Source: Billgrantia saliphila
GTDB taxonomy: Bacteria > Pseudomonadota > Gammaproteobacteria > Pseudomonadales > Halomonadaceae
NCBI RefSeq assembly: GCF_002930105.1
Contig: NZ_PJRN01000005.1
Location: forward strand, 186,001-250,000
Direction of reading: 5' to 3'
DNA: 64,000 nucleotides
The notes under the pieces are model-generated. The model made no database searches, was not told the DNA's origin, and worked only from the letters and a program-made list of their open reading frames with translations. This document shows, one piece after another, positions 31,941 to 43,366 of this stretch (position 1 is the first letter of the stretch; each line of letters opens with the position of its first letter). The translations under genes were made by a program, and so were the position numbers.

Positions 31941-33311
31941 CTACTTGCCGATACAGAAGCTGCCGAAGATCTCCCCCAGCAGGTCGTCGGCGCTGAACTC
32001 CCCGGTGATCTCGCCCAGCGCCTGCTGGGCGTCGCGCAGATCCTCCGCCAGCAGCTCACCGGCACCGTAGCCCGACAGCTGCTCTTCGCCGTGAGTGAGC
32101 GCTCGCTGCGCGCGGTCGAGCGCGTCCAGGTGACGGCGCCTCGCCGAGAAGCGGCCCTCCGTGGTCGCCGAATAGCCCATCACGGCCTTCAGATGCTCCT
32201 TCAGATGCGCCACGCCCGCTCCGGTCAGGGCGGAGAGGCGCACGATCGGTGTGGCGGCGGTCAGGTCGAGCCCCGGTGTCTCGTGGCTGCTGTCGATCTT
32301 GTTGCGCACCAGCGTCAGCCGCCCGGGCTCGGGCAGCCGAGCGACGAATTCGGGCCAGATGACCATGGGATCCACCGCTTCGGTGGTCGCGGCGTCCACC
32401 AGCAGCAGCACGCGGTCGGCCTTCTCGATCTCGGCCCAGGCCCGGGCCACGCCGATCCGTTCGACCGCGTCGGGGGTGTCTCGCAGCCCGGCGGTGTCGA
32501 TCACGTGAAGCGGCATGCCATCAAGATGGATATACTCGCGAAGCACGTCGCGGGTCGTGCCCTCGATGTCGGTGACGATGGCAGTCTCCTGCTCGGTCAG
32601 GGCATTGAGCAGGCTCGACTTGCCGGCGTTGGGTCGCCCGGCGATCACCACGTTCATGCCTTCGCGCAGCAGCGCCCCCTGACCGGCGGCGGCGCGCACT
32701 TCGGCCAGTTCGGTCTTTACGCCGGCGAGCATCTCGGCGACCTTGCCGTCAGCGAGAAAATCGATCTCCTCCTCGGGAAAGTCGATGGCCGCTTCCACAT
32801 ACATGCGCAGCTCGATCAAGCGGGCGACGAGTGCCTCGACGCGGCGGGAGAATTCTCCCTGCAAAGAGCGGACGGCATTCTCGGCGGCGGCCCGCGAGCT
32901 GGCCTCGATCAGGTCGGCGATGGCCTCGGCCTGGGCCAGGTCGAGCTTGTCATTGAGAAAGGCGCGCTCGGAGAACTCGCCGGGGCGGGCCAGACGAGCG
33001 CCGAGCCGCACACAGCGCTCGAGCAGCATGTCCATGATCACCGGTCCGCCGTGTCCCTGCAGTTCGAGGACGTCCTCGCCAGTGAAGGAGTGAGGGCCGG
33101 CAAAGAACAGCGCGATCCCCTCGTCGATCACCGCGTCCTTGCCGCGGAAAGGGCCGTAGTGGGCATGACGCGGTGAGGGGCAGCACCCAGCCACGGCCTC
33201 GGCGATCGCGGCGCTCAGCGGCCCCGAGACGCGGATGATGCCCACTCCGCCGCGCCCCGGCGGGGTGGCCAACGCGGCAATGGTGTCCTGGTGGTAGAGC
33301 GGATCCGACAT
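31941..33311 (-). CDS. mnmE: tRNA modification GTPase MnmE
   Basis: 456 residues (E. coli 454). N-terminal formyl-THF-binding domain begins [22 protein letters not shown]; the central helical domain holds the G domain with [22 protein letters not shown] and DTAGL motifs; the C-terminus FCIGK carries the essential cysteine. Works with MnmG on U34 of tRNAs. Normally adjacent to mnmG; here the partner is at 7.9-9.8 kb. Confidence 0.97.
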   Translation of the reverse strand: MSDPLYHQDTIAALATPPGRGGVGIIRVSGPLSAAIAEAVAGCCPSPRHAHYGPFRGKDAVIDEGIALFFAGPHSFTGEDVLELQGHGGPVIMDMLLERCVRLGARLARPGEFSERAFLNDKLDLAQAEAIADLIEASSRAAAENAVRSLQGEFSRRVEALVARLIELRMYVEAAIDFPEEEIDFLADGKVAEMLAGVKTELAEVRAAAGQGALLREGMNVVIAGRPNAGKSSLLNALTEQETAIVTDIEGTTRDVLREYIHLDGMPLHVIDTAGLRDTPDAVERIGVARAWAEIEKADRVLLLVDAATTEAVDPMVIWPEFVARLPEPGRLTLVRNKIDSSHETPGLDLTAATPIVRLSALTGAGVAHLKEHLKAVMGYSATTEGRFSARRRHLDALDRAQRALTHGEEQLSGYGAGELLAEDLRDAQQALGEITGEFSADDLLGEIFGSFCIGK

Positions 33312-33375
33312 TGACTAGCCCTGTTGGTGGCGACGTCTCTCGAAGCATTGTCCCGTCGAGGGCCCTGAAACGCCA

Positions 33376-33397
33376 GACCCCCGCCAGGGCGGGGGTC
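33376..33397 (-). terminator. GC hairpin between yidC and mnmE
   Basis: GACCCCCGC, loop CAGG, GCGGGGGTC, 18 bases after the yidC stop. No T-run on the minus strand, so probably an attenuating or processing hairpin rather than a full terminator. Confidence 0.5.
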
Positions 33398-33415
33398 CGG
33401 GTGACGCGAGGTGGG

Positions 33416-35107
33416 TCAACGCTTGCTCTTGACCGCCTTGCCCACACTGGGATCGTTCTCGATCTTGCGCGTGATCACGTACTGCTGCGCGATCGAGATG
33501 ACGTTGTTGACCACCCAGTAGATGACCAGGCCGGCCGGGAACCACAGGAAGAAGAAGGTGAAGACGATCGGCAGCATTCGCATGATCTTCGCCTGCATGG
33601 GATCCGGTGGCGTGGGGTTGAGCAGCTGCTGGACGAACATCGAGGCGCCCATCAGGATCGGCAGGATGAAGTATGGATCCTTCATCGACAGATCCTGGAT
33701 CCAGAACATGAAGGGCGCATGGCGCAGCTCGACGGATTCCAGCAGCATCCAGTAGAGGGCGATGAAGACGGGCATCTGCACCAGAATCGGCAGACAGCCG
33801 CCCAGAGGATTGATCTTCTCCTTCTGGTAGAACTTCATCATCTCCTGGGACATTTTCTGGCGATCGTCGCCGTACTGCTCCTTGAGGCGCTGCATTTCCG
33901 GGCCCAGCTTGCGCATGCGAGCCATGGACTTGTAGGCCTTGGCGGAAAGCGGCCACATGGCCAGCTTGACCAGGACGGTCAGCAGGACGATAGACCAGCC
34001 CCAGTTGCCGATGATGTTCTGGATATGGTCAAGCAACCAGAACAGCGGGTTGGCGATGAACCACAGCCAACCGAAGTCGACGGTCAGGCGCAGGTTGGGG
34101 GCCACCTCCTCGAGATAGCTCTGCACCTTGGGCCCCATGTACAGAGTGGCTCCCAGGCGTGTCTCGCCGTCGGCCGCTACCGTGGTGACGGGGCCGGCAA
34201 AGGCCGCCACGTTGCGGTTGCGGGCATCGGTGGTGGCGTACTGCAGGTTCTGCTGATTCTGCGGCGGCACCCAGGCCGAGACGAAGTAGTGCTGGATGAT
34301 CGCCACCCAGCCGCCCTGGACGTCACGGTTGTTGAAATTGCCTTCCTGGATATCGTCGAAATCGACCTTCTGGTAGCGATCCTCCGGCGACGAGTAGGCG
34401 GCGCCCAGATAGGATTTCATGCCCATCGAGACGCCGCTGGAGGGATCGGGGCTGTTGTCTCGTGCCAACTGGCCGATGAAGCGTGCCGTGACCGGCTCCT
34501 CGGTGTTATTGGCCAGAAAATAATCGACGGCGACAGCATAGCTGCCGCGCTCGAACGTGAAGCGCTTGATGACCTCGACGCCGTTGACTTCGGCGGTGAG
34601 GTCGACCTCGAGACGATTGTCATCGTCGGACAGGCGGTAGCGTGTCTGCTCGGGGGTGAAGCCGAGCCGCCCGGCATGGCCGTCCACTTGCAGGCCCGAG
34701 CGGGCCACGTAGCTGCGGGTCTCGTTGTCGGAGAGCAGCACGTAAGGCCGTTCGGAGTTCAGCGTCATGCGATGCTGGGGCAGTGCGGCATAGACGATGT
34801 CGCCGCCCTGAGGATCGATGCGCACATCGAGCACGTCGGTGGCCACGGCAACCAGGTCGCGCGTACCGGAGGATTGCTCCGTCTCGCTCGGCATGTCGCC
34901 CGTCACTTCGCTATCCGCTCGGGGGGAGGCGGGAACGGCCAACCCGTCCTCGTCCGGAACCGTCGCTTCGTCGCCTGGGGCCGGAGCGGTGAAAGAAGGT
35001 GCTTCAGGTTCAGGAGCAACCTGACCGTAGTCCTGATTCCACTGCACGACCAGCAGGTAAGCGAGTACGGCCAGTGGAATCAGCAATAGGAGTCGTTTTA
35101 CGTCCAT
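33416..35107 (-). CDS. yidC: Membrane protein insertase YidC
   Basis: 563 residues from MDVKRLLLLIPLAVLAYLLV (E. coli 548). First membrane helix, then a large periplasmic domain with an acidic low-complexity start (PEPEAPSFTAPAPGDEATVPDEDG region), then the conserved insertase core (LVKLAMWPLSAKAYKSMARM, and GGCLPILVQMPVFIALYWML) and a basic tail AVKSKR. The frame extends to 35218 but that part is not YidC-like. No strong ribosome site is visible. Confidence 0.96.
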   Translation of the reverse strand: MDVKRLLLLIPLAVLAYLLVVQWNQDYGQVAPEPEAPSFTAPAPGDEATVPDEDGLAVPASPRADSEVTGDMPSETEQSSGTRDLVAVATDVLDVRIDPQGGDIVYAALPQHRMTLNSERPYVLLSDNETRSYVARSGLQVDGHAGRLGFTPEQTRYRLSDDDNRLEVDLTAEVNGVEVIKRFTFERGSYAVAVDYFLANNTEEPVTARFIGQLARDNSPDPSSGVSMGMKSYLGAAYSSPEDRYQKVDFDDIQEGNFNNRDVQGGWVAIIQHYFVSAWVPPQNQQNLQYATTDARNRNVAAFAGPVTTVAADGETRLGATLYMGPKVQSYLEEVAPNLRLTVDFGWLWFIANPLFWLLDHIQNIIGNWGWSIVLLTVLVKLAMWPLSAKAYKSMARMRKLGPEMQRLKEQYGDDRQKMSQEMMKFYQKEKINPLGGCLPILVQMPVFIALYWMLLESVELRHAPFMFWIQDLSMKDPYFILPILMGASMFVQQLLNPTPPDPMQAKIMRMLPIVFTFFFLWFPAGLVIYWVVNNVISIAQQYVITRKIENDPSVGKAVKSKR

Positions 35108-35172
35108 GAGGGATCTGCCCGGTGGGTAGTGAACATGTCGCTGGAACGATATCCGCTGCCATGTGGAAAGGG

Positions 35173-35199
35173 CGATAGCCTGCTCGAGGCAGGCTATCG
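35173..35199 (-). other. Hairpin in the rnpA-yidC gap, where yidD usually lies
   Basis: CGATAGCCTGC / GCAGGCTATCG, 11 bp with a TCGAG loop, in the 117-base gap between rnpA and yidC. The gap is too short for yidD (about 70-85 codons). Partial terminator or processing site. Confidence 0.5.
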
Positions 35200-35224
35200 T
35201 GGCGGCGGCAGGCACCACATCCGG

Positions 35225-35596
35225 TCAGGATGCCATCGACTTGCGTACGTCACGCTCCAAGCGACGCCACATGCCGAACAGCTGGCGATGAAGCGTGGCG
35301 TTGTCCAGCCCGTCCGCGCCGCGCCGCGCCAGGAGCACGATATCGACGGCGGGGAGCGAGTGTTGCTGAAGACGAATGGATTCGCGCGTCAGTCGCTTGA
35401 GACGATTGCGATCCACAGCCTTGCGGACGTTTTTCTTGCTGATGACCAGGCCAAGGCGGGGGTGGTCCAGTCCGTTGGGGCACGCCAGGGCCATTAGCCC
35501 TTTGCCATGTACCTTGAATGCAGCGTGATCGAAGACGTATCGATAATCCCCGGCCGACAGCAGTCGTAGTCGCTTGGGGAAGTCATGACCGGACAC
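35225..35596 (-). CDS. rnpA: Ribonuclease P protein component
   Basis: 123 residues. Binds the RNase P RNA for tRNA 5' maturation. The RNR signature KNVRKAVDRNRLKRLTRES is present at about residues 55-73. Thirteen bases after rpmH, the standard rpmH-rnpA pair. Confidence 0.95.
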   Translation of the reverse strand: MSGHDFPKRLRLLSAGDYRYVFDHAAFKVHGKGLMALACPNGLDHPRLGLVISKKNVRKAVDRNRLKRLTRESIRLQQHSLPAVDIVLLARRGADGLDNATLHRQLFGMWRRLERDVRKSMAS

Positions 35597-35609
35597 GCGC
35601 GATCCGCGA

Positions 35610-35744
35610 TCAGGCGCTCAGGCGCTTGCGGCCCTTGGCACGACGGCGAGCCAGCACGGCGCGACCGTTCTTGGTGGCCATGCGCGCACGGAAGCCATGC
35701 ACACGTTTGCGCTTGAGAACGCTGGGTTGAAAAGTGCGTTTCAT
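35610..35744 (-). CDS. rpmH: 50S ribosomal protein L34
   Basis: 44 residues: starts [18 protein letters not shown] and ends GRKRLSA, a standard L34. AAGAG lies just upstream of the ATG at 35744. Highly basic, binds 23S rRNA. First gene of the rpmH-rnpA-yidC-mnmE run and divergent from dnaA. Confidence 0.97.
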   Translation of the reverse strand: MKRTFQPSVLKRKRVHGFRARMATKNGRAVLARRRAKGRKRLSA

Positions 35745-35840
35745 AACTCTTGATTCCCACGTAATGAGTTGGACGGAACGTTGACAGGAACGCCCTGACT
35801 CGTACGGGGAGCCAGGGGGAGATTCGATTCAAGACCGGAA

Positions 35841-35869
35841 ATTGTAGAGACTTCGGCAGCGCGACGCAA
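35841..35869 (-). promoter_or_regulatory. rpmH promoter
   Basis: Minus strand TTGCGT (35869-35864), 17-base spacer, TACAAT (35846-35841). Transcription would begin near 35834, giving rpmH a leader of about 90 bases. Confidence 0.65.
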
Positions 35870-36187
35870 TCGTTCCGCTCCTGCCCTTGGTTTTCGGCTA
35901 GCCGTGCGCCGGGAACGGTCGCTGGCACGAGTGAGTGTTAACCTTTCGATACTGTGATTAAGGTTGGGGACGTTGCCTGTTGATAAGATTTAATTTTTCC
36001 TATTCACCAATAAGTTGAAGTAATGTTCCTATTGTGGAAAAGCGGTTAGAAGCCGGTGATCAGCCTGTGGGAGGATCAAGAATGTGAGCCTGATGATTCG
36101 CGGTGCCTCGCTGAGCCTTGGTCACGGACGAGCTCTCCAAAGCGAACGGGTGGGCTTTTCCACAACCTTTTCCCGGGGCGTGCCGCA

Positions 36188-36218
36188 TGTGGATAACCCG
36201 GCGGGCGAAGGATACAAT
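36188..36218 (+). promoter_or_regulatory. dnaA promoter with an overlapping DnaA box
   Basis: TGGATA (36190-36195), 17-base spacer, TACAAT (36213-36218), about 30 bases before the dnaA GTG. The perfect DnaA box 36188-36196 covers the -35, which would let DnaA repress its own gene. Confidence 0.6.
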
Positions 36219-36253
36219 GACCGGTCATGCATCAACGGGGATGGTGAGGTCGA

Positions 36254-37723
36254 GTGTCACTTGCTCTCTGGCAACAATGTCTGGATTACCTGCAGGACGA
36301 GTTGAACGCTCAGCAGTTCAATACCTGGATTCGCCCGCTTCAGGCCGAGGAAGGGGAGGGGAACGAGCTGCGTCTGCTGGCGCCCAATCGCTTCGTGCGC
36401 GACTGGGTGGGTGACAAGTATGCCAAGCGCATCAATGAACTGCTCAGAGATCTGGCGCCAGCCAAGCCGCCCCGGGTGATGCTGACCGTCGGCAGCCGCC
36501 AGTCGGCTGCGCCCAAGCCGCAGCCGCGTGAACTCGGCGCGCCGGTGTCGGCCAGCCCCCACTCCCCGCTGGCACCGGCCGTGCAGGTGCCGCCCAGGGG
36601 CGACATCGGCGACGAGCGCGAGATCGATCAGCTGCGCGAAGAGGGCGCTTCCGCACGCCGGCCCGGAGAGCGTGAAGTTCAGGTAGAAGGCAGTCTCAAG
36701 CACAACAGCGGACTCAATCCCAACTTCACCTTTGAAACCTTCGTCGAGGGCAAGTCCAACCAGCTCGCCCGGGCGGCCTCGCGACAGGTATCGGAGAACC
36801 CGGGCGGCGCCTACAATCCATTGTTTCTATATGGCGGAGTGGGCCTGGGCAAGACTCACCTGATGCATGCGGTGGGCAATGCACTGGCCATACGGCGCGA
36901 GAACGCGCGAGTCGTCTATCTCCACTCCGAGCGCTTCGTGGCCGATATGGTCAAGGCGCTGCAGTTGAACGCCATCAACGACTTCAAGCGTTTCTATCGC
37001 AGCGTCGACGCGCTGCTGATCGACGATATCCAGTTCTTCGCCGGAAAGGAACGCTCACAGGAAGAATTCTTCCATACTTTCAATGCCTTGCTGGAAGGCG
37101 GCCAGCAGATGATTCTGACGTCGGATCGCTATCCCAAGGAGATCAGCGGTGTCGAGGAGCGTCTGAAGTCGCGCTTCGGCTGGGGCCTGACGGTGGCCAT
37201 CGAGCCGCCGGAGCTGGAAACCCGGGTCGCCATCCTGATGAAGAAGGCCGACCAGGCCAAGGTCGACCTGCCTCATGATGCTGCCTTCTTCATTGCTCAG
37301 AAGATCCGCTCCAATGTGCGCGAGCTGGAAGGGGCGCTGAAGAAAGTGATCGCCGATTCCCACTTCATGGGCAAGCCCATCACCCAGGACTTCATCCGCG
37401 AGTCGCTCAAGGACCTGCTTGCACTGCAGGACAAGCAGGTGGGGGTCGACAATATTCAGCGCACGGTCGCCGAGTACTACAAGATCAAACTGGCCGACCT
37501 GCTCTCAAAGCGTCGCTCGCGCTCGGTGGCCCGGCCGCGGCAGGTGGCCATGGCATTGGCCAAGGAGCTGACCAACCACAGCTTGCCCGAGATCGGCGAC
37601 GCCTTTGGGGGCCGCGATCACACCACGGTGCTGCATGCCTGCCGCAAGGTACAGGCGCTGCAGGAAGAGAGCGCGGACATCCGCGAAGATTACAAGAATC
37701 TGCTGCGACTGCTGACCAGTTAG
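36254..37723 (+). CDS. dnaA: Chromosomal replication initiator DnaA
   Basis: 489 residues from GTG 36254 with GAGG four bases upstream. Domain I starts [17 protein letters not shown] (residues 2-18); a Pro-rich linker spans about 80-150; the AAA+ domain begins [15 protein letters not shown] with Walker [14 protein letters not shown] near 196 and Walker [10 protein letters not shown]. Domain IV carries the DnaA-box reader [23 protein letters not shown] and [15 protein letters not shown]. Unwinds oriC and loads DnaB. Confidence 0.98.
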   Translation: MSLALWQQCLDYLQDELNAQQFNTWIRPLQAEEGEGNELRLLAPNRFVRDWVGDKYAKRINELLRDLAPAKPPRVMLTVGSRQSAAPKPQPRELGAPVSASPHSPLAPAVQVPPRGDIGDEREIDQLREEGASARRPGEREVQVEGSLKHNSGLNPNFTFETFVEGKSNQLARAASRQVSENPGGAYNPLFLYGGVGLGKTHLMHAVGNALAIRRENARVVYLHSERFVADMVKALQLNAINDFKRFYRSVDALLIDDIQFFAGKERSQEEFFHTFNALLEGGQQMILTSDRYPKEISGVEERLKSRFGWGLTVAIEPPELETRVAILMKKADQAKVDLPHDAAFFIAQKIRSNVRELEGALKKVIADSHFMGKPITQDFIRESLKDLLALQDKQVGVDNIQRTVAEYYKIKLADLLSKRRSRSVARPRQVAMALAKELTNHSLPEIGDAFGGRDHTTVLHACRKVQALQEESADIREDYKNLLRLLTS

Positions 37724-37785
37724 CGGCGGGTTTCGCTACGCAGCATTGCCCGACACCCATCTACAGGACGAGACGTGGAGCCGAC

Positions 37786-38889
37786 ATGAGATTTTCCATT
37801 ACCCGCGAGGCGCTGCTCCGGCCGCTGGCTCTGGTGGCCGGCGTGGTGGAGCGCCGCCAGACCCTGCCCGTGCTGTCCAATGTGCTGATCCAGGTGGACC
37901 AGGATCAAGTGGCGTTGACCGGCACCGATCTTGAAGTGGAGCTGATCGGCCGTACGGCGGCCTCGCAGGTCGATGTGCCGGGTGGCGTGACCGTGCCCGC
38001 CCGCAAGCTGATGGATATCTGCAAGTCTCTGCCCGATCAGGCGGAGCTCCATTTCAGCCTGGAAGAGGGGCGGGCCGTGCTGCGCAGCGGGCGTTCGCGT
38101 TTCACCCTGTCGACGCTGCCGGTGGCGGAGTTCCCCAACATCGAAGATTCCGCCGGCGACCTGGAGCTGAGCCTGCCGCGTGGCACGCTCAAGCACCTCA
38201 TCGATGCCACCTCCTTCGCCATGGCGCAGCAGGACGTCCGCTACTACCTCAACGGCATGCTGCTGGAGCTGCGTTCCAACCTGGTGCGCACCGTGGCGAC
38301 CGACGGTCATCGGCTAGCAGTCTGCTCGCGCCCGTCCGAGGTTCAGGTGGAGCCGGCACGCAAGCTGATCGTTCCACGCAAGGGGGTGCTGGAACTGGTG
38401 CGCCTGCTCGATGACAGCGACGAACCGGTGACGCTGACCCTCAGTGCCAGTCACGTACGGGCGCATACCGGCGATTTTACGTTCACCTCCAAGCTGGTCG
38501 ACGGTAAGTTCCCCGACTATGAACGGGTGGTACCCCGCGGGGGCGACAAGGTCTTCATCGCCGAGCGCGCCGAGCTGCGCCAAGTGCTGTCGCGTACTTC
38601 GATTCTCTCCAACGAGAAATACCGTGGCGTTCGCCTTCACCTTCAGGAGGGCAACCTGCAGGTGATGGCCAATAACCCCGAGCAGGAGGAGGCCGAGGAG
38701 AACGTGGCGGTGGAGTACGGCGGTGATTCGCTGGAGATTGGCTTCAACGTCGGCTATCTCATCGACGTGCTCAACGTTCTCGGCGAAGACAGAGTTCAGA
38801 TGACCCTGGCCGACTCGAGCAGCAGCGCCTTAATGGAAGAGCCGGGTGGCGGCGATGCCCTTTATGTCGTCATGCCGATGCGTCTCTAA
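37786..38889 (+). CDS. dnaN: DNA polymerase III sliding clamp (beta)
   Basis: 367 residues (E. coli 366). Three clamp domains; starts MRFSITREALLRPLALVAGVV and ends YVVMPMRL, the usual hydrophobic-cleft C-terminus. GGAG lies five bases before the ATG. 62 bases after dnaA. Confidence 0.98.
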   Translation: MRFSITREALLRPLALVAGVVERRQTLPVLSNVLIQVDQDQVALTGTDLEVELIGRTAASQVDVPGGVTVPARKLMDICKSLPDQAELHFSLEEGRAVLRSGRSRFTLSTLPVAEFPNIEDSAGDLELSLPRGTLKHLIDATSFAMAQQDVRYYLNGMLLELRSNLVRTVATDGHRLAVCSRPSEVQVEPARKLIVPRKGVLELVRLLDDSDEPVTLTLSASHVRAHTGDFTFTSKLVDGKFPDYERVVPRGGDKVFIAERAELRQVLSRTSILSNEKYRGVRLHLQEGNLQVMANNPEQEEAEENVAVEYGGDSLEIGFNVGYLIDVLNVLGEDRVQMTLADSSSSALMEEPGGGDALYVVMPMRL

Positions 38890-38966
38890 GGCGCCGGTCA
38901 TTTGTAGACTCCGCTGCGCATCCGTCCGCGATGGCGCAGCGGAGCGTACCCTGCCGAGTATCCCGC

Positions 38967-40088
38967 ATGTTGGTTGAGCGCCTGGCTTTCAGCGGATTGC
39001 GCAACCTGGGTGCGCTCGATTTTTCCCCGAGCCCCGGAATAAACTTGATCGTGGGACCCAACGGCAGCGGCAAGACCAGCCTGCTCGAAGGCATCCACGT
39101 GCTGGGCATGGGGCGTTCCTTCCGTACGCGCCAGCTCAAGAACGTCATCGCCCACGACGCCTCGGCCATGACCTTATTCGCTCGCCTCCAAGGCGAGCCG
39201 GCCCTACCCGTCGGCGTACGTCGCTCGCGCGAGACATCCGAACTCGAAATGCGGCTGGGAGGTGAAGTGGCGCGCCTGGCACAGCTGATCGAAGCGCTTC
39301 CCCTTCAGCTCGTCAACCCCGACGCTTTCCGTTTGCTCGAGGGGGCTCCGGCAGGGCGCCGTGAGTTTCTCGACTGGGGTGTGTTTCACGTGAAACACGA
39401 CTTTTTCGATGCCTGGAGGCGGACGCGACGGGCGTTGAAGCATCGGAATGCCCTGCTCAGGCGTGATAGAATGGACACTGATGCCTTGGCTGCCTGGGAA
39501 AAGGAACTGGCGCTGTGGGGCGAACGAGTCGATGTCTTGCGTCGCGAGTGGATGGCGGTCTTCGTACCGGTATTTGAAGAGACGCTGAAGCGAATGATCG
39601 AGTTGCCTGAGCTGACGCTGCGCTATTCGCGTGGCTGGGACAAGCAACGAAGCCTGCAGGAAGTGCTCGAGCAGGGCCGTACGACCGATCATCAGATGGG
39701 CTTTACTCAGAACGGGCCACAGCGTGCCGACCTGCGTATCCGCCTCGGGCGGCATCCCGCGGTCGAAGTACTGTCGCGCGGCCAGCAGAAACTGGTGGTC
39801 AGCGCGCTCAAGCTGGCCCAAGGCCGCTTGCTGGAACGGACGACGGGGCGACGCTGCCTGTATCTGGTAGATGACTTGCCGGCTGAGCTGGATGCCGATC
39901 ATCGGCGCGTTTTTTGCCGCCTGCTCGAAACGATGCAGTGTCAAGCATTCATTACAAGTGTCGAACATGACGCCCTGGCTGGAATATGGCAATCCCACAC
40001 GCCGCTGACGTTGTTTCACGTGAAACACAGCGATGCGGGGGCAGGGCAGCTAGTGCCGCAGGCACGGATAGACTTCACGACGGAGTAG
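38967..40088 (+). CDS. recF: DNA replication and repair protein RecF
   Basis: 373 residues from MLVERLAFSGLRNLG, chosen by homology; upstream in-frame ATG at 38931 adds unrelated residues. Walker A GPNGSGKTSLLEG at about 30-42, ABC-type signature LSRGQQKLVVSALKLAQ near 271, Walker B LYLVDDLPAELD. It loads RecA at gaps with RecOR. Two parS palindromes are embedded in the coding sequence and each encodes FHVKH (residues ~140-144 and ~350-354). Its stop overlaps the gyrB ribosome site. Confidence 0.95.
   Translation: MLVERLAFSGLRNLGALDFSPSPGINLIVGPNGSGKTSLLEGIHVLGMGRSFRTRQLKNVIAHDASAMTLFARLQGEPALPVGVRRSRETSELEMRLGGEVARLAQLIEALPLQLVNPDAFRLLEGAPAGRREFLDWGVFHVKHDFFDAWRRTRRALKHRNALLRRDRMDTDALAAWEKELALWGERVDVLRREWMAVFVPVFEETLKRMIELPELTLRYSRGWDKQRSLQEVLEQGRTTDHQMGFTQNGPQRADLRIRLGRHPAVEVLSRGQQKLVVSALKLAQGRLLERTTGRRCLYLVDDLPAELDADHRRVFCRLLETMQCQAFITSVEHDALAGIWQSHTPLTLFHVKHSDAGAGQLVPQARIDFTTE
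39382..39397. promoter_or_regulatory. parS site 1 (inside recF)
   Basis: TGTTTCACGTGAAACA, a perfect 16-bp palindrome identical to the bacterial parS consensus, within recF codons for FHVKH. Binding site for ParB. Confidence 0.95.
40012..40027. promoter_or_regulatory. parS site 2 (inside recF)
   Basis: Second perfect TGTTTCACGTGAAACA, near the recF 3' end, again read as FHVKH in the recF frame. Confidence 0.95.
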
Positions 40089-42512
<2,424 letters not shown>

Positions 42513-42525
42513 ACCGGAGTCGCGA

Positions 42526-42541
42526 TGTTTCACGTGAAACA
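42526..42541. promoter_or_regulatory. parS site 3 (after gyrB)
   Basis: Perfect TGTTTCACGTGAAACA 14 bases after the gyrB stop and 9 bases before its terminator stem. Confidence 0.95.
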
Positions 42542-42550
42542 CGCAGCAAG

Positions 42551-42581
42551 AAAAAGGCCAGCGCACAGCGCTGGCCTTTTT
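42551..42581 (+). terminator. gyrB terminator, bidirectional with gmhB side
   Basis: AAAAAGGCCAGCGC, loop ACA, GCGCTGGCCTTTTT: 14-bp symmetric stem with A- and T-runs, so it can stop both gyrB (plus) and gmhB (minus) transcripts. Confidence 0.9.
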
Positions 42582-42629
42582 GATGTGCTGTTTCAAGGCC
42601 CCCGTCGGTAGAGCCTGGACGACTTGCGT

Positions 42630-43187
42630 TTAGCGACTCGCGAGCAGCCAGTCGACGAAGCCGGCCAGGTCGTCGAAAATTAACGCATCTTCTAGTCCCG
42701 CTCCCTTGGCCTCGGTCTTTCTTCCCTTGCCGGTCCTGACCAGCACCGGGCGGCAGCCCATGGGCTCGCCGGCCTGAAGGTCGCGCAGACTATCACCGAC
42801 CATCCAGCTGCCTTCAAGGCTGTCGAGCCCAAGCGCAAGACGAATCTGCTCCAACAGACCGGGTAGTGGCTTGCGACAGTCGCAGCCATCACCGGGGCCA
42901 TGGGGGCAGTAGGCGATGTAAGCGATGTCGCCACCGGCGTCTCGGACGCGCCGATAAAGCTCGGCGTGCATTTGAGCCAGTGTGGTCTCGTCATACAGAC
43001 CGCGCGAGATTCCCGACTGATTGGTTGCGACGGCAACGACCAGGCCGGCGCGTGTCAGGCGCGCAATGGCCTCGATGGACGAGGGGTAGGGATGCCATTC
43101 GTCCAGCGACTTGATGTAAGCGTCAGAGTCGCGATTGATGACACCATCGCGATCGAGGATGACGAGCCGGGATGCATCGTTGAGCAT
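42630..43187 (-). CDS. gmhB: D-glycero-beta-D-manno-heptose 1,7-bisphosphate 7-phosphatase
   Basis: 185 residues from ATG 43187 with AGGAT six bases upstream. HAD fold: DxD nucleophile motif VILDRDGVINRD (about residues 9-20), TNQSGISRG, zinc loop CPHGPGDGCDCRKP, and GDSLRDLQAG. Supplies heptose-1-phosphate to HldE. It is convergent with gyrB and close to glyS, the usual glyQS-gmhB order. Confidence 0.94.
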   Translation of the reverse strand: MLNDASRLVILDRDGVINRDSDAYIKSLDEWHPYPSSIEAIARLTRAGLVVAVATNQSGISRGLYDETTLAQMHAELYRRVRDAGGDIAYIAYCPHGPGDGCDCRKPLPGLLEQIRLALGLDSLEGSWMVGDSLRDLQAGEPMGCRPVLVRTGKGRKTEAKGAGLEDALIFDDLAGFVDWLLASR

Positions 43188-43225
43188 CGTTGTATCCTGC
43201 TGCTTATGGATCATTGTACCGTCAG

Positions 43226-43241
43226 TGTTCCACGTGAAACG
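43226..43241. promoter_or_regulatory. parS-like site 4
   Basis: TGTTCCACGTGAAACG: the TGTTNCACGTGAAACA consensus with one change at the last base. In the gmhB-glyS gap. Confidence 0.85.
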
Positions 43242-43281
43242 TACCTCGCCAAGGTGTTAAACCCCGGGCAACCGACGCCTA

Positions 43282-43297
43282 CGTTTCACGTGGAACA
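43282..43297. promoter_or_regulatory. parS-like site 5
   Basis: CGTTTCACGTGGAACA, the exact reverse complement of site 4, 56 bases to its right, so the two form an inverted pair. Confidence 0.85.
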
Positions 43298-43309
43298 GAA
43301 CAGAAGCCA

Positions 43310-43348
43310 CACAAAAGAAAGGCCGGCGAGCCGTCGGACTCGCCGGCC
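43310..43348 (-). terminator. glyS terminator
   Basis: GGCCGGCGAG / CTCGCCGGCC, 10-bp stem with an 8-base loop, then a T-rich run on the minus strand (43320-43310). Eighteen bases after the glyS stop. Confidence 0.85.
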
Positions 43349-43366
43349 TGGTGCTTCAGTCGTGCT

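Larger units (their letters stand above)
35745..36253. other. rpmH-dnaA intergenic region; oriC candidate B
   Basis: 509 bases without a gene. A perfect DnaA box TGTGGATAA is at 36188-36196; one-mismatch boxes are at 36033-36041 and 36156-36164. The block 35938-36040 is AT-rich and suits duplex unwinding. Pseudomonas oriC occupies this same interval. It also holds divergent promoters for rpmH and dnaA. Confidence 0.65.

Noticed and set aside
33311-35089. 592-codon plus-strand frame over yidC
   Set aside because: Shadow of yidC; low-complexity His/Asp-rich product with no family features.
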